In this document: positions 22,883 through 31,673 of the stretch, piece by piece | Numbering within the stretch: position 1 is the stretch's first letter | How the letters are laid out: each line of letters starts with the position of its first letter | From: GCA-003244245 sp052390115 | GTDB lineage: Bacteria > Actinomycetota > Actinomycetes > Mycobacteriales > Pseudonocardiaceae | Assembly (NCBI GenBank): GCA_052390115.1 | Contig: JBQTHE010000038.1 | Location: forward strand, 1-41,980 | Length of the DNA stretch: 41,980 bases | Reading direction: 5' to 3' | Position numbers and translations under genes: made by a program | The notes under the pieces: generated by a model | What the model saw: only the letters and a program-made list of their open reading frames with translations | What the model was told of the DNA's origin: nothing | Database searches by the model: none

Positions 22883-23953
22883 ATGGGCATCTATCCTGCG
22901 GAAGTGACGGTCTCAAGGGCGGCCCGAAGGCGGTGGGTGTCTTCCCTGGCGCTGGGCCTGCTGGCCACCGCCGGTTGCACCAGTTCACCGGACGAGAGCA
23001 CCCAGATCCGCCCGGATGACTGCACCCGCGCGATCACCCAAAGCGACGAGGTGGCTGCGGCCGTGGCCGCCGCTTCGCCGGGGGACACGCTGTGTTTCAC
23101 CGGCGGTAACCTGGTCGATGCCGAGGTGGCGATGAACAGGTCTGGCACCAGTGACGCGCCCATCAGGCTCGTCTCCGATGGAGCCACTGTCTACAACGTT
23201 CGCATCACCGCCGACCACGTCGTCATCCAAGGCTTCACGGTCACCGGTGGCGACGGAATTCTCCTCGAGGGAACCGGGATCACCGCACAGCACAACACGA
23301 TCCGCGACACCCAGCGAAGTGGGATCGCCTGCGTGCCATGCACCGACTCGACCATCGCGTCCAACATCGTGCAACAGGCATCCACGAGCGGCATCTACAT
23401 CACCGGGCAGGGGATCACGGTGAACGGCAACACCGTGAGCGACACGGTGGCCCGCAACGATGGTGACGCCGACGGCATGCGCTTCTTCGGCACCGGTCAC
23501 CGGATCACCGGCAACACCATCCGCGACATCTCCGCCCGAGGCTATTCGGCTCCCCCACACCCCGACTGCTTCCAGACCTTCGACCACAGCCCGTCCACCT
23601 TCGACGTCGTGATCTCGGACAACACCTGCCGCAACGTCGACGCGCAATGTCTGATCGCCACTGACGACCAGCCCGGCAGCAGCGACGCCCCCGCTGGAAT
23701 CCCGTCGATCACGTTCGTCGGTAACACTTGTGAGGTCAACGGTGCTCAGGCGATCAACCTGCGCCGGTGGCCGAACGTCGTGGTGCGGGACAACAGGTTC
23801 TCCGGGCCGGGCCTGCAGCGCGCGGTATTGATCGTCGACGGTTCGACCGGCTGTACTGTGATCGGAAACACCACAGTCGGCGACGTACCCACTGTGGAGA
23901 TCGATGGTCCTTCTCGGCCAGGTTTCCAGCAGGACGGCAACAGCCCCGCCTAG
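22883..23953 (+). CDS. Right-handed beta-helix lipoprotein
   Basis: 356 residues. The N-terminal basic stretch, hydrophobic segment and lipobox LLATAGC (Cys32) indicate a lipoprotein anchored outside the membrane. The body is a series of ~22-25 residue coils with I-x-x-N-x-I periodicity (ITAQHNTIRDT, TIASNIVQQ, ITVNGNTVSDT, ITGNTIRDIS, VISDNTCRNV, ITFVGNTCEVNG), as in pectate-lyase/NosD-like right-handed parallel beta-helices. Cys residues in several coils could form disulfides. Carbohydrate binding or cleavage is plausible, but no catalytic set is recognisable. GTG 22904 is an alternative start. Confidence 0.85.
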   Translation: MGIYPAEVTVSRAARRRWVSSLALGLLATAGCTSSPDESTQIRPDDCTRAITQSDEVAAAVAAASPGDTLCFTGGNLVDAEVAMNRSGTSDAPIRLVSDGATVYNVRITADHVVIQGFTVTGGDGILLEGTGITAQHNTIRDTQRSGIACVPCTDSTIASNIVQQASTSGIYITGQGITVNGNTVSDTVARNDGDADGMRFFGTGHRITGNTIRDISARGYSAPPHPDCFQTFDHSPSTFDVVISDNTCRNVDAQCLIATDDQPGSSDAPAGIPSITFVGNTCEVNGAQAINLRRWPNVVVRDNRFSGPGLQRAVLIVDGSTGCTVIGNTTVGDVPTVEIDGPSRPGFQQDGNSPA

Positions 23954-24033
23954 CCCAGACCCCGCCCGCCCGGGCAAGGGCTCCGTCCGGCGGATGCCCC
24001 GGATGGGCCACGGCGGACACGTACGCTGAATCC

Positions 24034-24492
24034 ATGCTCCTGGATGGCGTAAACCACGTGGCGGTGCTCACCAACGACACCGCCCGCCTGCATGCGTTCT
24101 ACCGCGAGGTCTTCGACGCGACCGTGTCGCGCAATGTCGAGGTGGCACCCGACGTGCGGCTGTCGTTCATCGACATCGGTCCGGCCTCGGAACTCAACGT
24201 GTTCCAAGTCGATGGCAACTCGGAGGCACAACGGCAGACGCCGATGTTCGGCCGGGGCCGCATTGACCATATCGGCCTTCAGGCCGCGTCGCTCGATGCC
24301 TTCGAGGAGATCCGACGACGGCTCATCGCCTGTGGCGCCAGCGACGGGTTCGTCACCGACTTCGGACCCGTCCTCAGCGTCTTCTTCAGGGACCCCGATG
24401 GGCTCGAAGGCGAGGTGTGTGTCGCTAACCCCGACGCCCAGCCAGGCGTGTTCAACCCGCCTGGAACGCCAGCGGCTCGCTTCGAGAATTGA
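24034..24492 (+). CDS. VOC-family (glyoxalase/dioxygenase-like) protein
   Basis: 152 residues with two beta-alpha-beta-beta-beta modules. Metal ligand positions are suggested by His in GVNHVAVLTND, His in GRIDHIGLQA and Glu in DPDGLEGEVC near the end of the second module. That is the vicinal oxygen chelate pattern. The substrate cannot be inferred. I start at ATG 24034 (MLLDGVNHV), the family N-terminus. It converges on the export adaptor gene, whose stop is 5 bases away. Confidence 0.87.
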   Translation: MLLDGVNHVAVLTNDTARLHAFYREVFDATVSRNVEVAPDVRLSFIDIGPASELNVFQVDGNSEAQRQTPMFGRGRIDHIGLQAASLDAFEEIRRRLIACGASDGFVTDFGPVLSVFFRDPDGLEGEVCVANPDAQPGVFNPPGTPAARFEN

Positions 24493-24497
24493 GGGCG

Positions 24498-26219
24498 CTA
24501 CACGCCTTCGCGGAGGACGACTTGCTGGCCTTCTTTGAGGCCTGAGATGACCTGGGTGCGATCGTCTCCGACGAGGCCGGCTTGGAACCTGACCTGTTGT
24601 TCTACACCGTCGGCGTCGACGACGGTGACGGAACTCTGGTCGCCTCGTTTGCGAACCGCCGAGTTAGGAACGGTGAGGACGTCCTCGACCTGGTTGGTCA
24701 GCACCCGTGCCTGAGCGGTTTGGCCGTCCTTGAGTCGTGGGTCGGTCTCGTTCAGGATGACGGTGACGTAGTAGTTGATCACGCTGGAGATGCTGCTGCC
24801 AGCTGGGGCCACGGCGACCACCGTCCCGGCGCGGGTGAGGTCGGGCACGGCGTCGAACGACACCTCGACCTTCTGGTTGGGAGCCACCTTCGCCGCATCG
24901 GTTTCCTCGAACGGCACAACCACCTGGAAGGTGTTGATTTCGCTGAGGACCAGGAACTGTGTGCCGCCAGGACGCTGGGGGCCAGTGGTGGTACCGCCCA
25001 GCGAAAGGCTGCTGTTCACTTCGACCCCGGGGATGGGAGCCGCGGTGCCCGGCGCCAGCGGGCTGGTGTTCGCGCTGGGCTGTACGTACTCCCCCACCAC
25101 ACCGTTGATGACCGACACGGTGCCCGCGACCGGCGCGCGCAGCACCGTGTCGTCGACATCCCGCTGGGCAGCAGCGACCTGGGCCTGAGCGCTGGCCACC
25201 AGCGCGACCTGCTGCTCGATGTCGAACGGTCTGGACGATCCCACTGCTTCGAGGTTGTTTCTTGCAGTGACCACGCTCTGGCGGGCATTCTCGATCGAAA
25301 CCTGCCCGGATGCGCGGTCGACATTCAGCTTCTGCTGCGCGGCGTCGAGAATATTCTTGTCCGACAGCACCTGGCGGCGGGCGTTGACGACCGCCTGCTG
25401 ATCCTGCGGGATCCGGTTACAGGCCGGGTTGCCGCTGCCGCCACCGCCCGGACCACCACCTGGTGCCCCAGGGACGCCCGCGCTCACGGGGCCTGCTTGC
25501 ACGGGGTTCTCGACACCCGCCTGAGCCGGCCCCACCCCGACCGACGAGTCAGGCCCGTCGGGGGTGGCTGAGCCGTTACCGCCGGTACCGGCAACTCCGG
25601 TACCGGGCGGCGGAGGGGTGTAGGGAATACCCCCGGTGGAGGCGCAGGAGATCTGATCGGCACGCAGTTGCTCCTGAGCCTTATTCAGCAAGAAGCCGTC
25701 GAAGTCCAATTGCCGATGCGCTTGGTCGACCGCCGAGGCGTCTGCGGACAGCTGCGTATCGACCAGTTGCTCCGTCGCACGGAGGATCTGCTGCGCTTGG
25801 TCCAGGGTGTCTTTTGCGCCCTCAATCGTCGTCGCATTCACAAGCTTACCGAACAACGCCTGCTGGGAATTCAGCTGCGCCTGCAGCTGATCCAACGTCT
25901 GCCGAAGCTGGAAGTCATCGGTCCGCGCCAAGACCTGGCCGGCGCTCACCCGATCCCCGACCCTGACCAGCACCTCCTCGAGCTGCCCGCCCCTCGGGAA
26001 CCCCAGGTTCTTCTCCGTGATCGCGGCCAGCGAACCTGACGCCGACACCTTGGTGACCACGGCGCCCCGCTCCACCCGCCCGGTCGGCGGCGGTGACGGC
26101 TCACTGCCGCACCCAACCGCCGTGCCCAGCACGGCCACCAGTCCCAGTGCCACCAAGGCCCGGGCCCCGAGGGTCCGGGCTGGTGACCGCGTTGTCGGAC
26201 TGGTCAGGATCGTGGTCAC
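24498..26219 (-). CDS. MacA/HlyD-type adaptor lipoprotein of an ABC exporter
   Basis: 573 residues, longer than typical adaptors. A lipobox at VGCGS (Cys37) makes it a lipoprotein. The lipoyl-like half motifs are VTKVSASGSLAA, GQLEEVLVRVGDRVSAGQVLA, then VLRAPVAGTVSVINGVVGEYV, followed by beta-barrel and membrane-proximal domains. The helical hairpin (residues ~102-350) is interrupted at its tip by a ~75-residue Gly/Pro-rich insert bracketed by Cys192 and Cys267. The protein should couple the MacB-like permease/ATPase encoded just upstream to extracytoplasmic substrate. Third gene of the operon, 98 bases after the permease. Confidence 0.9.
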   Translation of the reverse strand: MTTILTSPTTRSPARTLGARALVALGLVAVLGTAVGCGSEPSPPPTGRVERGAVVTKVSASGSLAAITEKNLGFPRGGQLEEVLVRVGDRVSAGQVLARTDDFQLRQTLDQLQAQLNSQQALFGKLVNATTIEGAKDTLDQAQQILRATEQLVDTQLSADASAVDQAHRQLDFDGFLLNKAQEQLRADQISCASTGGIPYTPPPPGTGVAGTGGNGSATPDGPDSSVGVGPAQAGVENPVQAGPVSAGVPGAPGGGPGGGGSGNPACNRIPQDQQAVVNARRQVLSDKNILDAAQQKLNVDRASGQVSIENARQSVVTARNNLEAVGSSRPFDIEQQVALVASAQAQVAAAQRDVDDTVLRAPVAGTVSVINGVVGEYVQPSANTSPLAPGTAAPIPGVEVNSSLSLGGTTTGPQRPGGTQFLVLSEINTFQVVVPFEETDAAKVAPNQKVEVSFDAVPDLTRAGTVVAVAPAGSSISSVINYYVTVILNETDPRLKDGQTAQARVLTNQVEDVLTVPNSAVRKRGDQSSVTVVDADGVEQQVRFQAGLVGDDRTQVISGLKEGQQVVLREGV

Positions 26220-26317
26220 AGCGAGGTCCCCCCTGTCTTCGGGCTTCTACGCTGTGCAACGCCTGAGGAGACGGTGAGTTACGGGGTGGTGCGTCGCAGT
26301 GCGGTAAGTCTTGCGAG

Positions 26318-27541
26318 TCACTGATACCTGAGGGCTTCGATGGGCCGGAGCCGGGCGGCCCGGTTGGCCGGGTACCCACCGGCGACGAGCCCGATCGCGA
26401 GGCTGATCGCGAACGAGATCACGATGGAGGAGATGGTCACGGCAGGGGCGAATGATTCGAAGGTGGGGCCGAGGGAGGGCGCGATGGTGGCGCCGAGCTC
26501 TGACAGACCGACCCCGACACCAACGCCGATGATCCCGCCGAGACCGGCCAGCACCGTGGACTCGATGAGGAATTGTTCGAGGACCGCGCGGCGAGTGGCG
26601 CCGATCGCTTTTCGGATGCCGATCTCCCGGGTTCGCTCGGTAACCGAGACCAGCATGATGTTCAAGACTCCGATCGCGCCGACGAGCAGCGAGATCGCGG
26701 CAACGGCCGCGGTGAACAGGGTGAGGATGCGCAGCACCTGATTGAAGGAGTCGAGCCGGCTGCGCAGGGATTGGACCTCGAAGTCCCTATTCGCGGGGTC
26801 CTTGATTCGGTGCCGGTCACTGAGGATGCGGATCACCTCATCCTGGACGGCCGGCACGGCAGCCGCTTGGGTTGCCTGCACGATGATCTGGTTGACCTTG
26901 TCACCACCGCCGAAGATGTAGCGGCGCGCGGTGTCCAGCGGCATCACCGCGAAACTGTCATTCGGCTCACCGAAGGACTGCGTCACCCCGATGACTCTGA
27001 AGGTCTGGCGGTTGATCCGGACCGTCTGGTTCAGCGCGGCCACAGGGTCATCACCGAAGAGATAGGTAGCCACGCTCGGACCCAGCACCACTACTTTCGC
27101 GGTGGAGCGGACCTGGGCCTGGTCGAAGAACAACCCCGCCGCCATATCCTGGTTGTTCACTTCGAGCCAGCGTTCGGTGGAGCCGACGACGGTCGCCCGG
27201 TACCTGAAGTCATCCTCGACCAGCGCCCTGCCGGTGGTGGCGGGGATCACGGCTTCGATCTGGCCTGCCATCGGCGAGTCCTGCAACGCCGCGACGTCGG
27301 CGTCGATCAGATCCTTCGGGGCGGTTCCGCCGGGGACGTTGCCGACCGTCGGCACGATGGTGATCAGATTGGCCAGCGGCTCGAGTTGCGCATTGACCGA
27401 GGTCTTCAACCCGTTACCGAGGGCGACGAGCAGGATCACCGCCGCGACGCCGATGATGATGCCGAGCATCGTCAGCGCGGAGCGCAACCGGTTGGCGCGC
27501 AACCCACGCATCGCGATGCGCAGCGCCTCCCGCAGATTCAC
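26318..27541 (-). CDS. MacB-like ABC transporter permease
   Basis: 407 residues. One N-terminal transmembrane helix (RSALTMLGIIIGVAAVILLVALGNG) is followed by a large extracytoplasmic MacB-type periplasmic core domain. Three C-terminal helices include LLVGAIGVLNIMLVSVTERTREIGIRKAIGATR, the FtsX/MacB signature. Such permeases work by mechanotransmission rather than classical substrate translocation. The start codon overlaps the ATPase stop by 4 bases (27538-27541), so expression is coupled. Middle gene of the ATPase-permease-adaptor operon. Substrate unknown: antibiotics, peptides or lipids are all possible. Confidence 0.93.
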   Translation of the reverse strand: MNLREALRIAMRGLRANRLRSALTMLGIIIGVAAVILLVALGNGLKTSVNAQLEPLANLITIVPTVGNVPGGTAPKDLIDADVAALQDSPMAGQIEAVIPATTGRALVEDDFRYRATVVGSTERWLEVNNQDMAAGLFFDQAQVRSTAKVVVLGPSVATYLFGDDPVAALNQTVRINRQTFRVIGVTQSFGEPNDSFAVMPLDTARRYIFGGGDKVNQIIVQATQAAAVPAVQDEVIRILSDRHRIKDPANRDFEVQSLRSRLDSFNQVLRILTLFTAAVAAISLLVGAIGVLNIMLVSVTERTREIGIRKAIGATRRAVLEQFLIESTVLAGLGGIIGVGVGVGLSELGATIAPSLGPTFESFAPAVTISSIVISFAISLAIGLVAGGYPANRAARLRPIEALRYQ

Positions 27542-28230
27542 GCGCGGACCTCCGACCGGTTCCGCTGCACCTGGTCGCTCACGATGCGCCCGTCGCGCAG
27601 CCGCACCACCCGCTTGGCGAACCGGGCGATGTCCTCTTCGTGCGTGATGATCACAACCGTGCGGCCGGCATCGTTCAGCCCACCGAGCAACTTCAAGATC
27701 TCGACGCTGGACGCGGTGTCGAGGTTGCCCGTGGGCTCGTCGGCAAGCAGCATCGTGGGATCGTTGATCAGCGCCCGCGCGATCGCCACCCGCTGCTGTT
27801 GACCTCCGGAGAGCTCATTGGGCATGTGCCTCTGGCGGTCGCCCATCCCGACGCTCTCCAGCGCCTGCCGGGCCCGAGTGCGCCGATCCCCGATCCCGGC
27901 GTAGACCAAAGGCAGCTCGACGTTACGGACCGCACTCGTGCGCGGGACCAGGTTGAACGACTGGAACACGAACCCGATCTTGCGGCTGCGGATCCTGGCT
28001 AGCCGGTTGTCACTGAGGGTGCTGACATCGGTGCCGTCGAGCAGGTAGCGCCCGCTCGTCGGGACATCCAGACAGCCCAGGATGTTCATGAGCGTGGTCT
28101 TGCCCGATCCGGACGGACCCATGATCGCGACCAGGTCGCCGTCATCTATGGCCAGGTCGATACCGTAGAGTGCACGTACCTCGACCGAACCCATCCGGTA
28201 CACCTTGGTGACGTCCTCGAGTTGGATCAT
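27538..28230 (-). CDS. MacB/LolD-type ABC transporter ATPase
   Basis: 230 residues. Walker A is GPSGSGKTT, the signature LSGGQQQRVAIARAL, Walker B MLLADEPTGNLD, and the switch His is in IITHEED. IQLEDVTKVYRMGSVEVRALYGIDLAI with DxDLVAIMGPSGSGK is typical of the LolD/MacB clade. It energises the overlapping permease gene product. First gene of the operon. The 217-base upstream gap contains a short (CA)n run at ~28395-28405 and a possible TTGCGT-17-TAGCGT promoter on the minus strand. Confidence 0.94.
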   Translation of the reverse strand: MIQLEDVTKVYRMGSVEVRALYGIDLAIDDGDLVAIMGPSGSGKTTLMNILGCLDVPTSGRYLLDGTDVSTLSDNRLARIRSRKIGFVFQSFNLVPRTSAVRNVELPLVYAGIGDRRTRARQALESVGMGDRQRHMPNELSGGQQQRVAIARALINDPTMLLADEPTGNLDTASSVEILKLLGGLNDAGRTVVIITHEEDIARFAKRVVRLRDGRIVSDQVQRNRSEVRA

Positions 28231-28447
28231 TCCACTCCCTTCTGGGTTCGAACGCCATCAGGTCCGGCGGCGGACGCGCGAGCTGCGAGCACACCAACCA
28301 TCCGGGCCGGACCCTGGGGCGGGAGGGGATGTCACCCACCGTACACGGTCGAGATCGACGCTACCGCGTTGTGCACGTCACGCAAAGTACTGAAACACAC
28401 ACACATACGGGTCTTTTTGTAGGGTCAGCCCGCCGTCGGCGAGAGCT

Positions 28448-29989
28448 CTAGCTCGTACGGAACCGGTTGAACACTCGGTACATCAGCTCCGTTCCGCGCG
28501 CCAGAGCGTCCACCCGGATCCGCTCGTCGTTACCGTGCATCCGGGACACCGTGTCGGCATCGGTGGCGTAGGGGTAGATCCCGTACACCGGGATGCCGCG
28601 CTGCCGCCACGGGCCGGTGCTGGTACCCGCTTCGAATAGGCCCGGGGTGATCGCCGCGCCGGGGTAGGTCTCGCGAGCCGCGGCGTCCAGCGCACGGAAG
28701 ACGTCGGTGTCGATCGTCCCCGGCGGTTGGGCCATCCGTTGTGCGAGCCCGTCCAGCACCTGCTCCTCGGTCTGGTCGGGCGAGAATGGGTTCACCAGGC
28801 GTAACGTCACGCCGTCACTGGCACCCAGCGCGTTGCGCAGCTCCGCCAACGTCGCAGCCACGTCGATACCACCCGGAACCAGCCGCAGGTTCAGCGCGGC
28901 GGTCGCCGATCCGGGCTGGACGTTGACGCGGTATCCGGCGTGCTGGATCACCGGCGTGACGATGTGGCGCATCAACGCGTTGTGCAGTGTCGGGTGGTCG
29001 CTGAGCTGGACCACCAGCGCGCCGGCGCGATCGCGCTCGGCCTGTCCGGTGGCGGTCAGCATGAGCCGCAGCGCTGTGGCGAGTTTCGCGTTCTCGGTAC
29101 GTGTCGCCCATGCTTCGAAGTAGGCCCGCGTGACGTCGGTGAGGCCGACCCCGGGCTGGTAATCGGCCAGCCGGACCGCCGCTCGGTTCAGCCGGGTGAT
29201 GGCCGCGTCCGGGGAAGGGCGGGAGGAGTGGGTGGCGGTTCCCCGGGCGACGAGTTCGAGCGCGGCGGACGTCTTGTCCTGCCGGGTGAGCGTGACCACC
29301 ACCGGTTCCACCGAGCCGGGCGGGGCCAGCGTCCACCCCCCCTCGGTGATCACCGCCCCGGCGTCGATCTTGTCGTAGTGCCGCTCGGCGAGCCAGCGGG
29401 TGCTGTGCGGGCCGGCCTCCTCGTCGCAGTCGGAGAGGAAGATGATGTCCCGGTCGAACCGGGCGCCCTCATTGAGGTGCCGCAGCAGCGCAGCCATGAA
29501 CGCGGCGTTGGTGCCCTTCATGTCCAGTGCGCCGCGACCGTAGACCCAGCCGTCACGTACCTCCCCGCGGTAGGGATCGACGGTCCAGCGGTCTGCCTCC
29601 ACCGACACCACGTCGGAGTGGCACAGCAGCAGCAGCGGCCGGGCGCTGCCCACAGCGCTCGGGATGCGCGCGATGAAATGCGCGTTGTCCGGCTTCGGCG
29701 TCGGGATGATCTCGGTTCTCGCCCCGGCCGCGTCCCAGATCGACTTGAGCATCTCGGCATGCGGAAGGGTGACGCCGCCCTCGCCGTTGTGCGACGTGTC
29801 GAACCGGATCATGTCGACGGTGAGCTTCAACGGATCCAGGTTGACCGGGTCGACAGCGGGGACGGGGGGAGGCTGGGTGACGGTGCTGGTGCAGCCGGCC
29901 CCCAGGGCCCCGACCGCAACCGCCGCAATCGCCCCACCACCGAGCTGCAGCACCTCGCGCCGGCTGTACCGGCCATCCTCACCGGCCAC
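28448..29989 (-). CDS. Exported M20-family metallopeptidase (lipoprotein, Tat-type signal)
   Basis: 513 residues. Start at GTG 29989 gives a twin-arginine signal (YSRREVLQLGGG) ending in lipobox LGAGC (Cys33), so it is probably an exported lipoprotein. The M20 di-zinc site is visible in order: LLLLCHSDVVSV (His, catalytic Asp), YGRGALDMKGT (bridging Asp), LSDCDEEAGP (Glu-Glu) and a late His in RMHGNDERI. The bacterial exopeptidase dimerisation domain lies at ~220-360. It likely hydrolyses a peptide or N-acyl amino acid bond outside the cell. Upstream in-frame codons belong to Arg/Pro-rich non-family sequence. Confidence 0.9.
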   Translation of the reverse strand: MAGEDGRYSRREVLQLGGGAIAAVAVGALGAGCTSTVTQPPPVPAVDPVNLDPLKLTVDMIRFDTSHNGEGGVTLPHAEMLKSIWDAAGARTEIIPTPKPDNAHFIARIPSAVGSARPLLLLCHSDVVSVEADRWTVDPYRGEVRDGWVYGRGALDMKGTNAAFMAALLRHLNEGARFDRDIIFLSDCDEEAGPHSTRWLAERHYDKIDAGAVITEGGWTLAPPGSVEPVVVTLTRQDKTSAALELVARGTATHSSRPSPDAAITRLNRAAVRLADYQPGVGLTDVTRAYFEAWATRTENAKLATALRLMLTATGQAERDRAGALVVQLSDHPTLHNALMRHIVTPVIQHAGYRVNVQPGSATAALNLRLVPGGIDVAATLAELRNALGASDGVTLRLVNPFSPDQTEEQVLDGLAQRMAQPPGTIDTDVFRALDAAARETYPGAAITPGLFEAGTSTGPWRQRGIPVYGIYPYATDADTVSRMHGNDERIRVDALARGTELMYRVFNRFRTS

Positions 29990-30149
29990 GATTCCCCCTC
30001 GGCTGCGGTGCACCGTGTTGGCACTAACCCTGGCCGTGATCGCACGTTCCCTCAATGCTTTTGCGCTCAGTGAGCACGCACAGCTGCGAGGCCGACGAGA
30101 ACCGAGACGACCTGGCGCAGGCCGATGACGCCGGGGGTGGCCTGCGGAC

Positions 30150-30290
30150 GTGGACACCTGGCAGCAGGGGGTGCGGCAAGCCGGCAAGGCGCTCGGCCGC
30201 CAGCAGGAAGCCGAGCGCTTGGTCTCCGCGGTGGAAACCACGGTGACCCGCGCGAGTGAGAACCACCCCGAGCTCAGCGGCGAACAGGTA
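30150..30290 (+). pseudogene. Relic of a siderophore ABC transporter substrate-binding protein
   Basis: VDTWQQGVRQAGKALGRQQ, then EAERLVSAVETTVTRASENHPELSG, resembles the long backbone helix of FepB/FecB-type periplasmic binding proteins (typically AAGxALGxxxxAExLVAxxExxIxxAAxxHPEL). No signal peptide, N-lobe or C-lobe remains, and the frame turns to nonsense at ~30290. It is a short surviving segment of a deleted gene. The assignment rests on one helix. Confidence 0.4.
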
Positions 30291-30355
30291 AGACGCTGCT
30301 GCGAGCCGTCGGCTGTGGCGGGGGTTCGGCCTGTAGCGGCAGCACCGGTTGACCC

Positions 30356-30607
30356 TCAACCGAGTCGGTCAGCCCGTCCGCATCGGCGCCGAGGATGACT
30401 ACCTGCCCCGAGCAACCCGCTCAGCCTGCCCAGCTGCTCAATGGTCGTGGCGAGGCAGTCGAGATTCGGCTGCGGTGACGGGCTGACGACAGCGATCGCC
30501 CACCGTGTCTGGCACGCCGTGCACGACCACGACTGCACCCCGGGCACGGGGCGTGTCGGGTCACCGGCCCCCACCGTGGTCGCGGCCTTGGCGGCGGTGC
30601 ACCACAT
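30356..30607 (-). pseudogene. Small zinc-ribbon-like protein gene with a frameshift near its 3' end
   Basis: The frame from ATG 30607 encodes MWCTAAKAATTVGAGDPTRP, then VQSWSCTACQTRWAIAVVSP and DCLATTIEQLGRLSGLL. The CTAC pair, together with an MWC Cys slightly upstream, suggests a small zinc ribbon. The GDPTRPVPGVQ motif is shared by small proteins I associate with Pseudonocardiales XRE loci. After GLL the frame degenerates into Arg-rich sequence. Shifting one base near 30405 instead continues as QVVILGADADGLTD, which fits the helical tail of such proteins. I therefore suspect a recent frameshift or a sequence error. Confidence 0.5.
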
Positions 30608-30684
30608 GCAGCGGCAGCCCCTGGACCAGCCGCGTAGGGTGCCGTGCGGCGCCTCGGGGACGCGCTCGCTGCGCCGGCCCTCGC

Positions 30685-30900
30685 TCACCGGGCACGCGCC
30701 AGGATCGACTCGGCAAGCGCGATCGTGTCGGCCTTCGGCAGCGTCACGCCGGGCGCCCCCAGGCCGTGGATCGTCCACGAGCCGTCCGTCTCGTGCACTA
30801 CCAGCAGCGTGGTGTGGCTGCCGTCGTCGGTGCTGCGACCGATCACAGTGAGTCGGCCACGCTCGGGCTTGTGGTGGTGGTGTTGAGGTACGTCGATCAC
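30685..30900 (-). CDS. Small conserved-looking protein of unknown function
   Basis: 71 residues. After a His-rich start (MIDVPQHHHHK) the body reads RLTVIGRSTDDGSHTTLLVVHETDG (first 20 shown in parts: a beta-rich GRSTDDGSHTTLLVVHE segment), then SWTIHGLGAPGVTLPKADTIALAESILARAR. The pattern of beta hairpin followed by one helix is compact and well composed. I associate such ~60-70 residue proteins with actinomycete XRE-regulator loci, function unknown. GTG start; the true start may be at TTG/ATT nearer LTVIGRS. It precedes the zinc-ribbon-like gene on the same strand and follows two adjacent palindromes. Confidence 0.6.
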   Translation of the reverse strand: MIDVPQHHHHKPERGRLTVIGRSTDDGSHTTLLVVHETDGSWTIHGLGAPGVTLPKADTIALAESILARAR

Positions 30901-30919
30901 GGTTGACGACGATGAACGC

Positions 30920-30951
30920 GATCACTTCCGTGATCTTGACATCATGTCAAG
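30920..30951. promoter_or_regulatory. Two abutting palindromes upstream of the small-gene pair
   Basis: GATCAC-TTCC-GTGATC (30920-30935) and CTTGACAT-C-ATGTCAAG (30935-30951) are both perfect inverted repeats and share one base. They lie between the headless XRE gene and the small gene at 30900. They look like operator half-sites for dimeric regulators; one arm contains a TTGACA that could also be a -35 box. Confidence 0.5.
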
Positions 30952-30962
30952 CAGTGCCCGAA

Positions 30963-31568
30963 TTAGCCGGCGAGACCCATCCTGTAGGCCATGCCCCGCA
31001 GTTCACGGCCGATCGCATGCCGCCGGGCGCGGCGCATCAAATCCACGACGGCCTCCCGGACGAACGGGTTGGCCCGGACCCGTTGCGGTGCGAGCCGCTC
31101 GGCGGTGCGTAGCGCGGCCACTGCCTCGTGCCGGTGCGCCCGCTCGGTAGCCAGGCCCTGACCGAGGTCGGCATAGAACGCTGCTTGTCGCGACGCCGAT
31201 TTCACCGCAGTAGGGTCGACGCCGCGAGCCAGCTCCCGGACCTTGGCGCCCTCGCCGCGCCCTATAGCGAGGTGAACCCGCCACAAGCCGAGGTTAGCCA
31301 GCCCGAAGGCCTGGTGACCGAAGTTGGTCCCAGCGCCGACTCGCGCGGCTATGTCAGCAGCCTCCGCCTGGTGGTCGGCCGACTCGACCGGCCGCCGCAA
31401 TGCGGCTGCGTTGAGCGCGCACGTCAGGTGCAGCATCCCGTACATCTCGGTGGCGCCTTCGTCGGTGCCCACCGAGGGCGCTACGCGGTCGGCCGCTCGG
31501 GTAGCGAGCGCCAGACTGCGCTCCCGAGCAGGGCTAGACACCGCTTGCGCGCGCAGCAACTCGGCCAA
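30963..31568 (-). pseudogene. XRE-TPR regulator lacking its DNA-binding N-terminus
   Basis: 201 codons encode the C-terminal helical repeat part of a large actinomycete XRE regulator: AELLRAQAVSSPARERSLALATRAAD, then EMYGMLHLTCALNAAALRRP, FGHQAFGLANLGLWRVHLAIGRGEG, VDPTAVKSASRQAAFYADLGQGLA and the C-terminal ANPFVREAVVDLMRRAR. The first ~200 residues, including the helix-turn-helix, are gone. Upstream DNA is unrelated and soon reaches the inverted-repeat element at 31674. A product starting at TTG 31568 could not bind DNA by itself. It likely once controlled the two small genes downstream. Confidence 0.75.
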
Positions 31569-31673
31569 GCCCGAGATTGTCGGCCTGCGCGCGGGTTACG
31601 GTGTTGGTCGTAGACTGGATGTGGGCCGCTCCGAAGCCTCTGTGGGCGGCCACACGCCACTCACCTGCGCTAA

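Noticed and set aside
28940..30073. 377-codon plus-strand frame
   Set aside because: Shadow of the M20 peptidase gene.
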